Shown: piece by piece, positions 33,686 through 44,636 of the stretch | Position numbering within the stretch: the stretch's first letter is position 1 | Layout of the letters: every line of letters begins with the position of its first letter | NCBI RefSeq assembly: GCF_030272615.1 | Contig: NC_081414.1 | Location: forward strand, 912,523,009-912,585,008 | Direction: 5' to 3' | DNA: 62,000 nt | From: Cryptomeria japonica | Taxonomy: Eukaryota > Streptophyta > Pinopsida > Cupressales > Cupressaceae | Made by a program: the position numbers and the translations under genes | The notes under the pieces: model-generated | What the model saw: only the letters and a program-made list of their open reading frames with translations | The model's database searches: none | Told to the model about the DNA's origin: nothing

Positions 33686-33785
33686 CAAGTCGGCCACCTT
33701 TTGAAGGGATTTTTATTTATTTTTATCCCCTATTTGCCAAGTCGGACTTGAAGGGATTAGGGTGAGCGCCCTATATAAAGGAGGA
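33686..33785 (+). promoter_or_regulatory. Promoter 1 of giant LTR C
   Basis: Two CAAGTCGG boxes (33686 and 33738) precede GAGCGCCCTATATAAAGG (TATA at 33772), 34 bp from the second box. LTR G has the same arrangement (boxes 56849 and 56913, TATA 56947, again 34 bp). It lies upstream of the LTR-borne ORF, so it likely drives that gene rather than the genomic RNA. Confidence 0.75.
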
Positions 33786-34063
33786 GTGTTGTTTCAAATT
33801 TCAAATCATTCATTCATTCCTTTTAAATGCGATTTTGAGGAGCAGATTGGAGGAGCGAAATCCAGCAGATTGGAAGCGAATTTCTTACCAAGTTGAAGGA
33901 TAATTTCCAGATTTTGAAAAGCTAGTGGAGGGTGAAGCTCCTTTGAAGGTTAATTAAGACATAATTCATCCAAGAAGGCCAGCAATTCAATCCTTATCCA
34001 GCAAAGTCTGATCTTCTTTCTTCATTTTTTCCAAGGTTGATAGTTAAGCTTTCAAAGAAGGAG

Positions 34064-34298
34064 GTATGAAGAATTACAATTTTTGAAGTTTATATTCAAG
34101 ACTTGTGTTGATCTCATAGCAATCCTTTGAAAATCTAAGTCTTGTGCAATCTGATTTTCATTCATAAATTGAAAATTCATAATTCTTGAGTTATCATGTC
34201 ATTTTCAAATTAATGTTTTGAACTATTCCCTTGAAAAGGTCTTAAGTTCCATGCTTTAAGGTATGATGCTCAAAGACTAACTTTAATCTTTTGTGTAG
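34064..34298 (+). other. Predicted 5'-UTR intron of the LTR-borne gene, copy C
   Basis: Donor GGAG|GTATGA and acceptor TTTTGTGTAG|GC, 235 bp, end seven bases before the ATG. LTR G has the matching intron (57357-57565) at the same position relative to the ATG. Confidence 0.6.
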
Positions 34299-34305
34299 GC
34301 ATCAA

Positions 34306-35386
34306 ATGACGACCCCCAAAGCCGGAGGATCTACTAGCCGGCAGGCTCTCATCAAGGAAGATCAGAGGAGCGACGAATTGGAGACCAGGATCGTGTCCAA
34401 GTGGAGTAATATCGGAGACACCAACTTAGGAAACTTCAATGTGAAGAAGTTTCGAGAGGCCCCCTACATTGGCAAGCCATCACCTGTTGCAAGGAAGATA
34501 ATCGAGAGTGGCATCATCAAGGCGGCAGGTTTCCCTCCCGCAGTCAAGTGTCATGAGCTGATGATCGACTGTGCCCGCCACTATGACTCACAAGCAAGGA
34601 CGATCGTAACCAAAGACGGGAACATCCTAGCTTACCTTTCAGAGGAAGCTATAAGCGAAGCTCTTCATCTTCCAGACCATAAAGATATGATTTACAAAAG
34701 CTTAGAAGGAGCCAGGTCGATCTATGAAGATGATCCTGAGTCTTGTTTGAAATGATCCTGAGTCTTGTTTGAACTTCATTAATAAGAATTGGTTGCTCAA
34801 AAGTCGGCCTCGTCTGAACAAGATTCCCAATACACCACATAGGATCGAATTTCAGGAGGAATACAGAGACTTGATAACTTTGCTCAATCGAGTTACAGGT
34901 GCTTCTCAAGCCTTCTTCTTCGAAAAGTGGATGTTCTTCTTCATACAAGTGATAGTTCAAGGAAAAGGACTGCTTCATTGGGCCAGAATCATTAGCAATT
35001 GTCTGGACATGCAGTTAAGAAGGCTAAGACCCACCAAATCATTCCACATGAGCTCATATGTTATATATGCCTTGATCAGGAGTTTCGAATATGCAGGGTT
35101 ACCTCACAGAGGAGTGATTGGAAGAGGACCCGGAGAAATAAGGGTTTGTGATTCTTATGTTCATCTGCATCATCCGCCTAGAAGTGACTACAAGTTGGTC
35201 AATGACACCTTCACGATGAACATTACTAGGATATTGCAAGGACGAATTCACAATCGACTATCTCTAGATGCACAGGAGCTTGTGAAGAAGTATGGCGCAT
35301 GGTTCATCCAGTTTCAAAAGTTCACCTACATCAGAGTTCAGGGGTGTTCACCTCCCTACATGTTGCCAAGATATCCAACAGATAGG
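34306..35386 (+). pseudogene. LTR-borne ORF of C, N-terminal part with frameshift
   Basis: It starts MTTPKAGGSTSRQAL (the G copy starts MATPKAGAST). It runs open to 34755, where an exact 22-bp tandem duplication (34733-34754 / 34755-34776 region, unit TGATCCTGAGTCTTGTTTGAAA) shifts the frame; coding continues from about 34769 with INKNWLLKSRPRL. Blocks shared with G: CHELMI.CARHY, YLSEEAISEA.HLP.H, NRVTGA, WARIIS.CLD.QLRRLR, KSFHMSSYVIYALI, GVIGRGPGE, NDTFTMNITR, YMLPRYPTDR. It is broken at 35386 by element D. Confidence 0.9.
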
Positions 35387-36656
35387 TGTAAAGCAGAAAA
35401 TTGCGATCGAACCCTAGTTGCTCTCCCCTCTTCCAACTCCAAGGAGAGAGAAGGGAGGTCGCTAGGGTTGATGGTTTTCACTTAGGGGAGAGACTTTACA
35501 TTCAAAAGAGGGGTTGAAACCCACAAGATCCAATCCCACGCAATGCAAGATTGGATGCTAAATGAGTTTCAAGGGTTATGACAGCAAGGCTACCCTCTTT
35601 TGTAAAGAATGTGCATAGAAGAATTAAGCTAGGAATGCATAGAAAGTGAGAAAGATTCGCTTATAAACTGAGATAGGAATACAATATGAAGTTGCGGACC
35701 TGGAATTAGCATTAAAATGTCGATACAGCGCTGTCCTGCAAATTTGAGCGAAAGTTGCCGGGACGATGGCGCCCAAGCGCCACAGTCCTCCAAAAAATCC
35801 GCGAAACGAAGGGGGATCTGTTCGTCTCTGCACAAGGATTCCAGATCTTCAATTTCAGCCGCGTACCTGCAACCTACACACAGAAAAGCGAAGACGATTG
35901 GGGGGTTAGGGATTAGGGGTTTGCCTCTAGGTCAAACCCCGGTTTTGGAATTAACCAAGAAATGAGCAATGCTGTAAATGTAAATGTCTGTAATGTAAAA
36001 CAAGTACTAATACCTTGTTGTAAGGATGTTTGTATCCTTATGTGCGAAGGTATAGATGTTGTATGTTGTATGTTGTAGTAGTATGTAGTAAGTGATCTCC
36101 TCTTCAATGGTTGAATCCTTGTCTTGAATGCAACACTTAGCCTTGAATGGAGACTTGAAATGATCAATTGCTTGAAAGAATGCTTGAATGCTTGAATGCT
36201 TGAATATAGTTTCCACGCTTTTTCCCTCATGTATGTATCTATCCAAATGAGAGAGGAAAATGTAGTTTATATACTTGTCATTTAGGGCTGATAGACTGAT
36301 TTTTCCGACCTTAGGCCGACCAGGAAATATTATTTCCAATTTGCAAACATAAAGACCCGAAGTCCAAAAGAGACCGGGCCCAAAATAGGACCCAGGGACC
36401 AGGGCACTGGGCGCCATGGTCCTGGAGGACCAGGGCGCTGGGTGCCCTGGTCTTGAAGGACCAGGGCGCTGGGCGCTCTGGTCCCACCTCCCGGGACAGC
36501 AGGGTGCAAAGGAGGTTCAGGCCAGGGTGCAAGAAAATGCAGTTTTTGGTGTCGTGGACAAGTTTCGGGGTCTCCATTCAGGTTCCGTGTTGCGTCGCCA
36601 TCGTGAAGACCGAAATGCAGTCGAAATTGCAAGTGTCGCAATTTTAGGACGCTACA
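35387..36656 (-). repeat. Element D 3' LTR
   Basis: TGTAAAGCAG...GCTACA on the plus strand, 1270 bp. On the minus strand a TATA box (TATATAAAC, 36265-36273) precedes the transcribed part. It contains the palindrome GGGACGATGGCGC...GCGCCACAGTCC (about 35759-35790) and a three-unit GGACCAGGGCGCTGGG block (36393-36486). Confidence 0.85.
36393..36486. repeat. Tandem GGACCAGGGCGC palindromes in the element D LTR
   Basis: Three units of about 31 bp. Each reads GGACCAGGGCGCTGGG and then a partly complementary GCCCTGGTC-type arm. The block is strongly GC-rich within AT-rich DNA. The right LTR has lost this part. Confidence 0.8.
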
Positions 36657-37400
36657 TTTAGCCCCCACTTTAGCGGGAGTATGTATGCTCATACTTCCGG
36701 TAAAGTACAAGGAAACAATATTGAAAGACTTTCACCACGTCAAGGAGGCAAGACACACCAAGCCCCCAGTGGACTAAGGATCTTACGACTTCGATTGACA
36801 AAGTAAAAGGGAAGATCACGAGGGAGAACCATGACTGTCAGTAGTAAGGTTCCCTCACTATGAGTCATGCAAGAGAAATACCGAAAATTTTCAAGGCAAA
36901 GCTGAGTTCTCCAAGAAATTTTCATGTATCCTGAAGGGATAGACAGGGTGTATGCCCCCCTACGTTAAAGCGATCGCACACGCCTCAACGGGGGTGATTG
37001 TTTTAACGTAGTGATACACATAAGAAATGAGAAAGGAAAGGAGCACGTTATCGCAAGGATTTAGCCCCCAAGTGTGAGATAAACCCAAGGATAATAGACA
37101 TAAAACACAAAGCACGAGGTGACTTTGCTTTCCTCGGGGTCAGTATGCTGTATGATAATTCATGTATATCTATCATATGTATGTATGCATAATTGTTCTT
37201 CATTCCCCAATCAAGGAAGGTCACCTAGAAGAAGGGAACACATGTGTCTTTTGAGTCAACATGAGAGAGACCAAAAGAGATCTCAATGCTTTGCATCGTC
37301 CTCAAGTAGACAACACTAAGGACAACAAATAGAAGAATGAGAATAACGTATAGAAGAAGTAACACAAGAGAGGAGGAGAGAATCTGCTATGCTAATGTAA
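36657..37400 (-). other. Element D polypurine tract and 3' untranslated region
   Basis: The minus strand ends with AGTGGGGGCTAAA directly before the LTR start TGTAGCG (36657-36669). The rest of this stretch holds no convincing ORF. Confidence 0.65.
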
Positions 37401-39955
37401 CTAGTCTAGCACGTCATCTACCCCCCGATCTTGCTGATCAATGTTTCGGGAAGGCAGGGAACACGCTAGAGGAGGAACATTCAACACAGCAGATGGAGCT
37501 ATCACAAGATCCAAACAAAGGCTATGTTCATGTTCCAAGCCACGTTGTTCTTGTCTAGGAGCTAGGATAAGTGCTTTAGAAAATTCATTAGATAAATGGT
37601 TATCAATATCAACAAGTTCATATTCACTATCAGAAGCAAGAGGAGTAACATTTTCATCATGAATAACATTTTCATCTATAGCATCATCAAGATTTATAAA
37701 AATAGGGTCTTTAATTCGCACAGGATCAAGACCATCATGCATCTTATGTTTAGGAGATTTTGGAGAAAATGGAATAATGCTTGTTGAAGGTGTTTTTGGA
37801 GATTGTAAAGTTTGAGAAGCAGCTGCTTGAGCCCTAAGACGACGCTTTCGTCGGCGTTCACGTGCAGAACGATTTCGTCTAGTCTTAGTAGGAAGTGGAG
37901 AAGATTGAGGAGGAGGAATGTTCTCATCCTTATCACTTGGGTGTTTAGGTTGTGGTCTCGTAGGCTGGATAATAGGAGAAGAAGGTGGTCTCTTCTCTCT
38001 ATAAAAAGAAGGAGGAGGAACTGCTCCATACAAAGGAGGAATATTTGGTTTAGGAAGAAGACCAAGTCCATCATGACGAGGAGGTATAGGTCTACTCTTA
38101 GAAGGTTTATTAGGCATAGACATAATCACATCCATGGGAACGGGTTGGGAATCTTCTTGAGGAAAGACATTTGTTTTATCTTTCAAAGGAAGAACTTCCT
38201 TCTCAAGAATGATAGGAATGTCAAGTTTGGGTGTTCTAGGTTCACTTAGAGATAGGATCATATCTTTTTTCCACTTTTGATAAGATTTGAAAAGATGATC
38301 ACTTCGCGGAGGAAGAGATTGGAATTGTTTAAGCCAAAAGTAATCAAGAGGAACGCTAGAAGTTCTTTCAGCTGGTTTAAAGAGACTATGATTGACAGTA
38401 ACAACTTCACCATTATGGGGAAATTTCAAACACTTATGAATAGGAGAAGCAATAGCTTTCATGGAAGATAGCCAAGGATAGCCTAGCTTCACACAAAATT
38501 GTTCGGAAGATGGAATAATAGCAAAGTTCACATCAAGGGATTTGTTATGGACCTCAATAGGTAATGTAATAGAACCAATTGCAGGAGAAGAAAATGCATC
38601 AAATAGTTTCACAATCACATCTGTTTTGTCATAAATCACTTGATTCAATTGCAAAGTAAAAAGAAATTCTTCAGTAATAACATTAATCATGCACGAAGGA
38701 TCAATAAGCACTCCACGACAAGGTGTATTCTTGACTTTTGCAACTATGTATAAAGGACCATCAGGTGCCCTAATGGTTTCACTGGAATCAAATGTGATGG
38801 AAGGTTCTTTAGGGTTTTCTTGCTGCTCTACAAAGTTAATCACATTCGGAGTCATAGACACAAGACCATCAGATGAGAGAGAGGAATCATTAGCCTCAAT
38901 TGCATTAGAGGTATGAGAAGGTAATGGATCAGTGAAAATCTGAAGATTTTGATAAGGAGGAGCTACAGATGTATTGCCTTTATCATTCACTCCAAAAACA
39001 GAAATAGTATTATTATCAATCAAATCTTGAATTTTACCCTTTAAAGAAAAACATTTTTCAGTATCATGCCCAGGCTGACGATGAAATTGACAAAAAGCTT
39101 TGTTATCAAAATAAGGTGAAGTAATCTTTGCAGGATCAATTTGCCTTATAGGAGGAAGAGTAAGCACATTTTGTTCCAATAACTTATTCATAATACTATA
39201 CAATGATTCATTCAAAGGAGTATACTTTCTTTCTTTCTTGAAAAATTTAGAAATAGGAGGCACACCTGATGCTGCATTCACATTGTTGTTGATGATGTTT
39301 TCATTGAATTTGATGGAATCTCTGTTCGGTTTAAACTTCCCAAATGGTTGTTGACTGCTATCACCCTTATCACTCGGAGCCATAGGATGTGATTGTTCCA
39401 TTTGACTCACAGTCAGTTGATAATTGTGAAGAGTTGCACACAACTGTTGGAAAGAAGTAAACTCAGAAAACAGAAGTTTGTCTCGAATATCTTTTTGTAA
39501 ATTAGAAATAAAGATTCTTTGAATATCATTGTCAGGCACTGGAAAAGAAATTTGAGCATACAAATGCTTATATCTACCAATGAAATCAGTCACTTTTTCT
39601 TTAACACCTTGTTTACAATGCATTAAATCAATCAAAGTAACTTTAGGACTTATATTGTTTTGAAATTGTTGAATGAAAGCATTTGCAAGTTGTTCGAAAG
39701 AAGTAATAGAATAAGAAGGCAACGAGCAATACCATTGTAGGGCTTTGTCTCTTAATGTTCTAGTAAACAATTTTGCAAGCAACCTTTGGTCATAGGCAAA
39801 ATCAGTACAGATTGTTTGAAAAGTCTTAACATGTGTTAGAGGATCACCTTTACCATTATAAAGCTCCAAATGCGGGATTTCAACATGTTTAGGAGAGATA
39901 ACTCGAACAATGTCAAGAGAAAGTGGGCTCGCAACATCAAATGTGGGCACCTAAA
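37401..39955 (-). CDS. Element D gag core, zinc knuckle and protease
   Basis: 849 codons are open. Gag core: PHLELYNGKGDPLTHVKTF, LRDKALQWYCSLP, FEQLANAFIQQF and KVTDFIGRYKHLYAQI. The zinc knuckle is CQFHRQPGHDTEKC (CX2HX4HX4C, about residue 284). The protease-like domain starts at about 405 with GVLIDPSCMINVITEEFL, where D-P-S replaces the usual D-S/T-G, so activity is doubtful, though related Tat-lineage proteases also vary here. A Pro-rich region (RPIPPRHDGLGLLP, PPLYGAVPPPSFYRE), a basic cluster (RRNRSARERRRKRRLRAQ, possible nuclear signal) and an acidic tail follow. No RT follows. It is joined to the upstream gag frame by a one-base frame change near 39945-39960. Confidence 0.8.
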
Positions 39956-40825
39956 CTTAGATTGATTCATAGAGGCAATTTGTTGCTGTAAAGAAGAGAC
40001 AGTTTGTGCAAGATTGTTAATGGTCGCTTCAGTCGAAGAATTCATATTAGATGTGTTAGATTGAGATGGAGGTGTTATGTTATTGAAAGAAGGTAAAGAG
40101 TAAGGTGGTGGGACTCTATGATAGTTAGTCATAGGAGATGATTGGACAGGAGGAACACTACAAGGAGGAATGGAATGGTTAAACGAATTGCCCCCTTGCG
40201 TCATGTTCATTTGTGGAGATATAATAGGGACACTCCTTGAAGGAATGAATGAAGAAGTTGGATTGAATGAAGGAAGAGGGTTAATTGAAGAAGAAGGATT
40301 GCCCCCATGACTGGTGATCACAGGAGGAATGTCTTGTGTAGAAGTAGCCATTATGTTTGATGTAAAGGTAGGTATGCTAGCAATAGAAGTCATCAAAGGA
40401 ATAGAATGATTGACTTGAGTAGGAGGTTGTGTATAACCCAAATTTTCAGCACAACTCTTCATAGGCATCACATTCGAATCCACAATGTGTGCAATACCAC
40501 GCAAAATATCAATTCCATTCTTATCACTTTGAAGCATACGTTTTAGACCCTTAATTAAAGGAAGAGCTTGACTATCAGGGTATTCTTGAGACATCCATTG
40601 TTGAAAATCGTCAAATTGGTTATCCAATTTTGAAAGTTGTTCTACAGAAACCTCATGGAGAGCTTCTTCATCATTAAGAGGATTAGAGGAATTACCCATG
40701 TCCTCATTAAAAAGACCATTCAAATTAGGTTCCATCTCCTCAGTAATTAAACCTTGGAAAGACTTAATTCTAAGGCTTCGTCTAACGGGAATAGTGTAAG
40801 TAGGGCTTATTGTTGTAAAACTCAT
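39950..40825 (-). CDS. Element D gag N-terminal region
   Basis: It starts at ATG 40823-40825 (MSFTTISPTYTIPVRRSLR) and is open through a Ser/Pro/Asn-rich region and a short coiled coil (TINNLAQTVSSLQQQIASMNQ). The coding then continues in the next frame (CPTFDVASPLSLDIVRV). The shift may be a mutation or a frameshift site; the nearby AAGTTTAGG is not a classic slippery site. Together the two frames make a gag-protease of about 1,140 residues. Confidence 0.75.
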
Positions 40826-42007
40826 GCACTAGAGAAAGAGAGAAGATTTTGAATTTTAGAGGTAGCAAATTTCAGTAAAACCAGCCAATCTTCCAAATTT
40901 AAACTGTTAAATGCAATCAGGACAATCTCCCGAAATTTCGGAAAAAATGTCCGGGACCGTGGCGCTCGGGGTGCACACGGTCCTCGCAACTTTTTTCGAA
41001 ATTTGCAGGGATGAAAGTTATGATGATTTTACAGCTAACCTGAAAAAATTGAGTGATTTTACGATCTGTAGATAGGCCAAATTAAAGTTGCAATCTCGAA
41101 ATTGAACCCTACCAAGATTATCGAAAAATGCAAAAATTTGAATTTTGAAAAAGAGAGGGAAACTGAAATTTTGAATTTTATGATTTTAGAGGGAATGTCA
41201 AGAGCAATGCAAATTTTGAAATTTTAAAAATTGACTCAATTTCACGCAAAATTCAATTTTGAAAGCGGAAATTAAAGTTGTTGTAATTAAGCACTTAATT
41301 TCAAAAGTCACAAATTGTAAGAATTTGAATAAAGCACTGAAATTTCGAATGAATGATAACACACTTTTCAGATTTAGGACAGTAAGAAACACAATTTTGA
41401 CACAAATTTCAATTTCAACAATTTTTGAATGATTAGAAGCCTTAATCCAAGCAATTGCTAGACCAACTTTGACTGTAATTTTGAAGGTGTTAAAATTGAT
41501 AAAATCAGCCAAAATTCTGGATTTTAGCAGAAAAATACAGTAAGATCTCGCTCCCGAAATTTCGGAAAAAATGTCGGGGACGATGGCGCTCGGAGTGCAC
41601 ACGGTCCTCGCAACTTTTTTCCAAATTTTCAGGGATGAAAGATATTGTGATTTTATTGCGGAATCCAAAGTTACAGCTGATTTGGAGATGTTTTGATCAG
41701 TGAAATTGTCGGACAAAGGTTGAATCAAGAGTGTTTCAAAAATTAGGGTTTTGACACTTAACCACTTAATTTTCAAAATTAAAGCATAGATATGAATTGA
41801 TAATTTGTAATAGAAGGGTAGATCTGAAACAAGCATTAACATTTAGACATTTCACAAGCTTAATTACTAAAAAGAAAATTTAGGGTTTTTATGCAATTAA
41901 CCTCTAAAATTTTGCAAAAGATCAACATGGAAATGTAATCAAGGAATCCAATTTTCAGATCTAACCATGAATAATCAGAAAGGATGTTCACGTCGAGTTC
42001 ACCAAAA
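40826..42007 (-). other. Element D leader and primer-binding site
   Basis: The primer site TGGTGAACTCGACGTG is read on the minus strand at about 41989-42004, four bases from the LTR. The leader carries two copies of a roughly 105-bp module (40923-41031 and 41551-41655). Each contains CCCGAAATTTCGG and a GGGAC.RTGGCGCTCGG palindrome with CACACGGTCC. The 214-codon minus frame at 41198-41842 is low-complexity and lies in the leader; I do not call it a gene. Confidence 0.65.
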
Positions 42008-42709
42008 TGTAAAGCGGAAAATCGCGATCGAACCCTAGTTGCTCTCCCCTCTTCCAACTCCAAGGAGAGAGAAGGGAGGTCGCTAGGGTTGATGGTTTTC
42101 ACTTAGGGGAGAGACTTTACATTCAAAAGAGGGGTTGAAACCCACAAGATCCAATCCCACGCAATGCAAGATTGGATGCTAAATGAGTTTCAAGGGTTAT
42201 GACAGCAAGGCTACCCTCTTTTGTAAAGAATGTGCATAGAAGAATTAAGCTAGGAATGCATAGAAAGTGAGAAAGATTCGCTTATAAACTGAGATAGGAA
42301 TACAATATGAAGCTGCGGACCTAGAATTAGCAGTAAAATGTCGATACAGCGCTGTCCTGCAAATTTGAGCGAAAGTTGTCGGGACGATGGCGCCCGAGCG
42401 CCACGGTCCTCCGAAAAATCCGCGAAACGAAGGGGGATCTGTTCGTCTCTGCACAAGGATTCCAGATCTTCAATTTCAGCCGCGTACCTGCAACCTACAC
42501 ACAGAAAAGCGAAGACGATTGGGGGGTTAGGGATTAGGGGTTTGCCTTTAGGTCAAACCCCGGTTTTGGAATTAACCAAGAAATGAGCAATGCTGTAAAT
42601 GTAAATGTCTGTAATGTAAAACAAGTACTAATACCTTGTTGTAAGGATGTTTGTATCCTTATGTGCGAAGGTATAGATGTTGTATGTTGTATGTTGTAGT
42701 AGTATGTAG
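42008..42709 (-). repeat. Element D 5' LTR, inner part
   Basis: Matches 35387-36085 with few substitutions. It is interrupted by the hAT transposon at the 8-bp site gtatgtag (42702-42709, repeated 48684-48691). Confidence 0.9.
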
Positions 42710-42734
42710 CATAGAAACCACAGTCGGGAAAAAA

Positions 42735-42935
42735 ACGCGTTTTTTCCCGATTAATCGCGGATCGGATGGAATGCCGATGAATACCCCAAAATCGCGCAAA
42801 AAAATCGTTGACTTTTTTCAACGATTTTTTAACGATTTTTTACCGATTAAATCGCGGAAAATCGCGCCGAAAATCGACGAAAATCGCCAATAAAATGCCA
42901 CGTAAAAAATAACCCTAAACCGCGCGAAAATCGTC
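42735..42935. repeat. hAT left subterminal repeats
   Basis: More than ten copies of AATCG or CGATT, often extended to AATCGCG, TCCCGATTAATCG or AACGATTTTTT, in about 200 bp. Matching CCCGATTTTT and CGATTAATTCC copies lie at 48590-48672. Clusters like this are typical transposase binding sites in hAT elements. Confidence 0.75.
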
Positions 42936-43357
42936 TGCTTTTTTTCTTTATAACTGTTTCGCGCTTCGGGTTTTCCATATCTCGCCCGATAACTTGCAGG
43001 CTGAGAGTGCGGTTTACGGTTTGCACGCTGAGAGTGCGATAACATTTAGTTTGCTCTCCTCGCTGGTGTTGCTACGCTAGTTCGCTCCAGTTCTTTCCGG
43101 CTCCTTCACCGAACTGGGCTACCTCTCCCCACCGCCATTCTTCACCTCGCTGGTGTTGCAACACTTCCAGGTATTTACGCTCAACATACATTCTGTGATA
43201 AATGACCATTCTCCAGTCTGTGCAATATTTGTCATACTGTGAAATACATTATAGATGCAAAAAAAAACGTATTTATCAAAAGTTATTTACCAACTTCCTA
43301 GTGTTTATGCTCAAGAAGGTTTCAATATTACTGTTAAATTACTGTTTACTTGTTAAA

Positions 43358-43453
43358 TACTAGAAATACAGTGAGAAAAACGTATTTTGATTTGAAACTA
43401 ACATTCACAGTTTACATACTGTGAAATACATTATAGATGCAAAAAATTAATAC
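43358..43453 (+). repeat. 96-bp direct repeat inside the hAT element, copy 1
   Basis: TACTAGAAATACAGTGAG... to ...AAAAAATTAATAC is repeated exactly at 44541-44636, 1183 bp further on. It contains ACATACTGTGAAATACATTA, of which partial copies also lie at 43228 and 44637. Confidence 0.85.
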
Positions 43454-43703
43454 ATTATTCACCAACTGACACCATACTAAAATCTACTAAAGCACCATAA
43501 ATATGAATATGTCTCAGCATCCTCCTCGTTGATATGCTCTTCGAATTGTGATTAGTAATCCCTTTAGCAAGCAGTTGTTTCGATACACAAAAAGTAGTCC
43601 CAATTAGCCCAATTTTTGCTTACTGCCTCTCCATACAGGTCTTAAGATTCAAGAATTGTCAATGGTGTAGTTTTAGAGTTTCATATGCACCCTGGACATT
43701 ACT

Positions 43704-43985
43704 TCAGAGACATGAGCCATGCTCACATAGTTGATTTCTTGTGAAATTTGTCGAGACCATCTGCTGGAAGCCCACACCCAATGCATCACTCAACACAGTA
43801 ATTAGGGTATCAGTGACACCGGACTGTTCCTTCCCTACTTCAGAATTGTGATTGTAACAATCGGTAACAGGCAATACATCTGACCCTGCAAAAAAGGTAG
43901 AAATGTCTTCATCTACACAGCTACTACTAGAGATATGCTCTTCGTTGGGCTCTTCAGACTTAATGTTTTTTCCTGTGGAAAAATG
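43704..43985 (-). pseudogene. Exon-like minus-strand segment within the hAT element
   Basis: On the minus strand a good acceptor (TTGCATTTTTCCACAG|G) opens about 92 codons with ordinary, non-repetitive composition (NIKSEEPNEEHISSSS, EDISTFFAGSD, TDTLITVLSDALGVGFQQ), ending at a TGA. It is unlike the transposase and could be an exon captured from a host gene. A second exon-like minus-strand piece is at 45278-45484. The segment TLITVLSDALGVGFQQ faintly recalls the C-terminus of BIM-type bHLH proteins, but this is a guess. Confidence 0.3.
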
Positions 43986-44540
43986 CAATCAAAATATGAA
44001 CACCCAGGTCTAACAGATTAACTTAAAATTGAATTATTTCTTTCTTACATTTAAAAAAATATATTTTCTGATAATCTACAAACACAACTCAAAAGACCAT
44101 ATGAACGAACTAATACAAATACTTACTCCTTACAAGCAACCAATATTTAACTCCTTAAGAGAAGCAACTTTGAAATTACTGCTAGAAGCCTAACAGTAGA
44201 AGACGAAGACAGCACTTAGAATTCCACCTTTAACTGTCATATTAGAATTTTGAATATAGTTCTCAACAATGAGAACCTAACACTTCAATCACTTTATCTC
44301 AATTCCTGGACTCCTTACATTTAAAACATTAATTCTTATTAAAAAATTACAAAATGATATTCAATAATTTAACAAAATTAAACTGATAAAATAGCACTAC
44401 CAAATGGGATGGACCAATCCAACTATGATATTATATTTCCAGGTTGAGTAAAAGAGTTGAATGCCATTAGCTGTACCAAAACCCTAATGATATTTTATCA
44501 TCAGACTAATAAAGAATATTACCATAAATCTACAACTCAA

Positions 44541-44636
44541 TACTAGAAATACAGTGAGAAAAACGTATTTTGATTTGAAACTAACATTCACAGTTTACAT
44601 ACTGTGAAATACATTATAGATGCAAAAAATTAATAC
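44541..44636 (+). repeat. 96-bp direct repeat inside the hAT element, copy 2
   Basis: Exact copy of 43358-43453. Confidence 0.85.

Larger units (their letters stand above)
29900..35386 (+). mobile_element. Giant LTR copy C (5' part), inserted in element E and cut by element D
   Basis: It starts TGTTGTGACTATTTCACAC, the same start as LTRs F (49495) and G (54575). From left to right it has a 19-unit palindrome array, promoter 1, a 5'-UTR intron and the LTR-borne ORF, which is interrupted at 35387 by element D. The left boundary is fixed by comparison with element A: the sequence matches A up to CTAAC and then departs. The right part of this LTR is not recovered beyond D, except perhaps a fragment at 48968-49130. 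Confidence 0.85.

Noticed and set aside
41198-41842. 214-codon minus-strand frame in the element D leader
   Set aside because: It is AT-driven low complexity in a non-coding leader, spans one of two repeated leader modules, and shows no domain.
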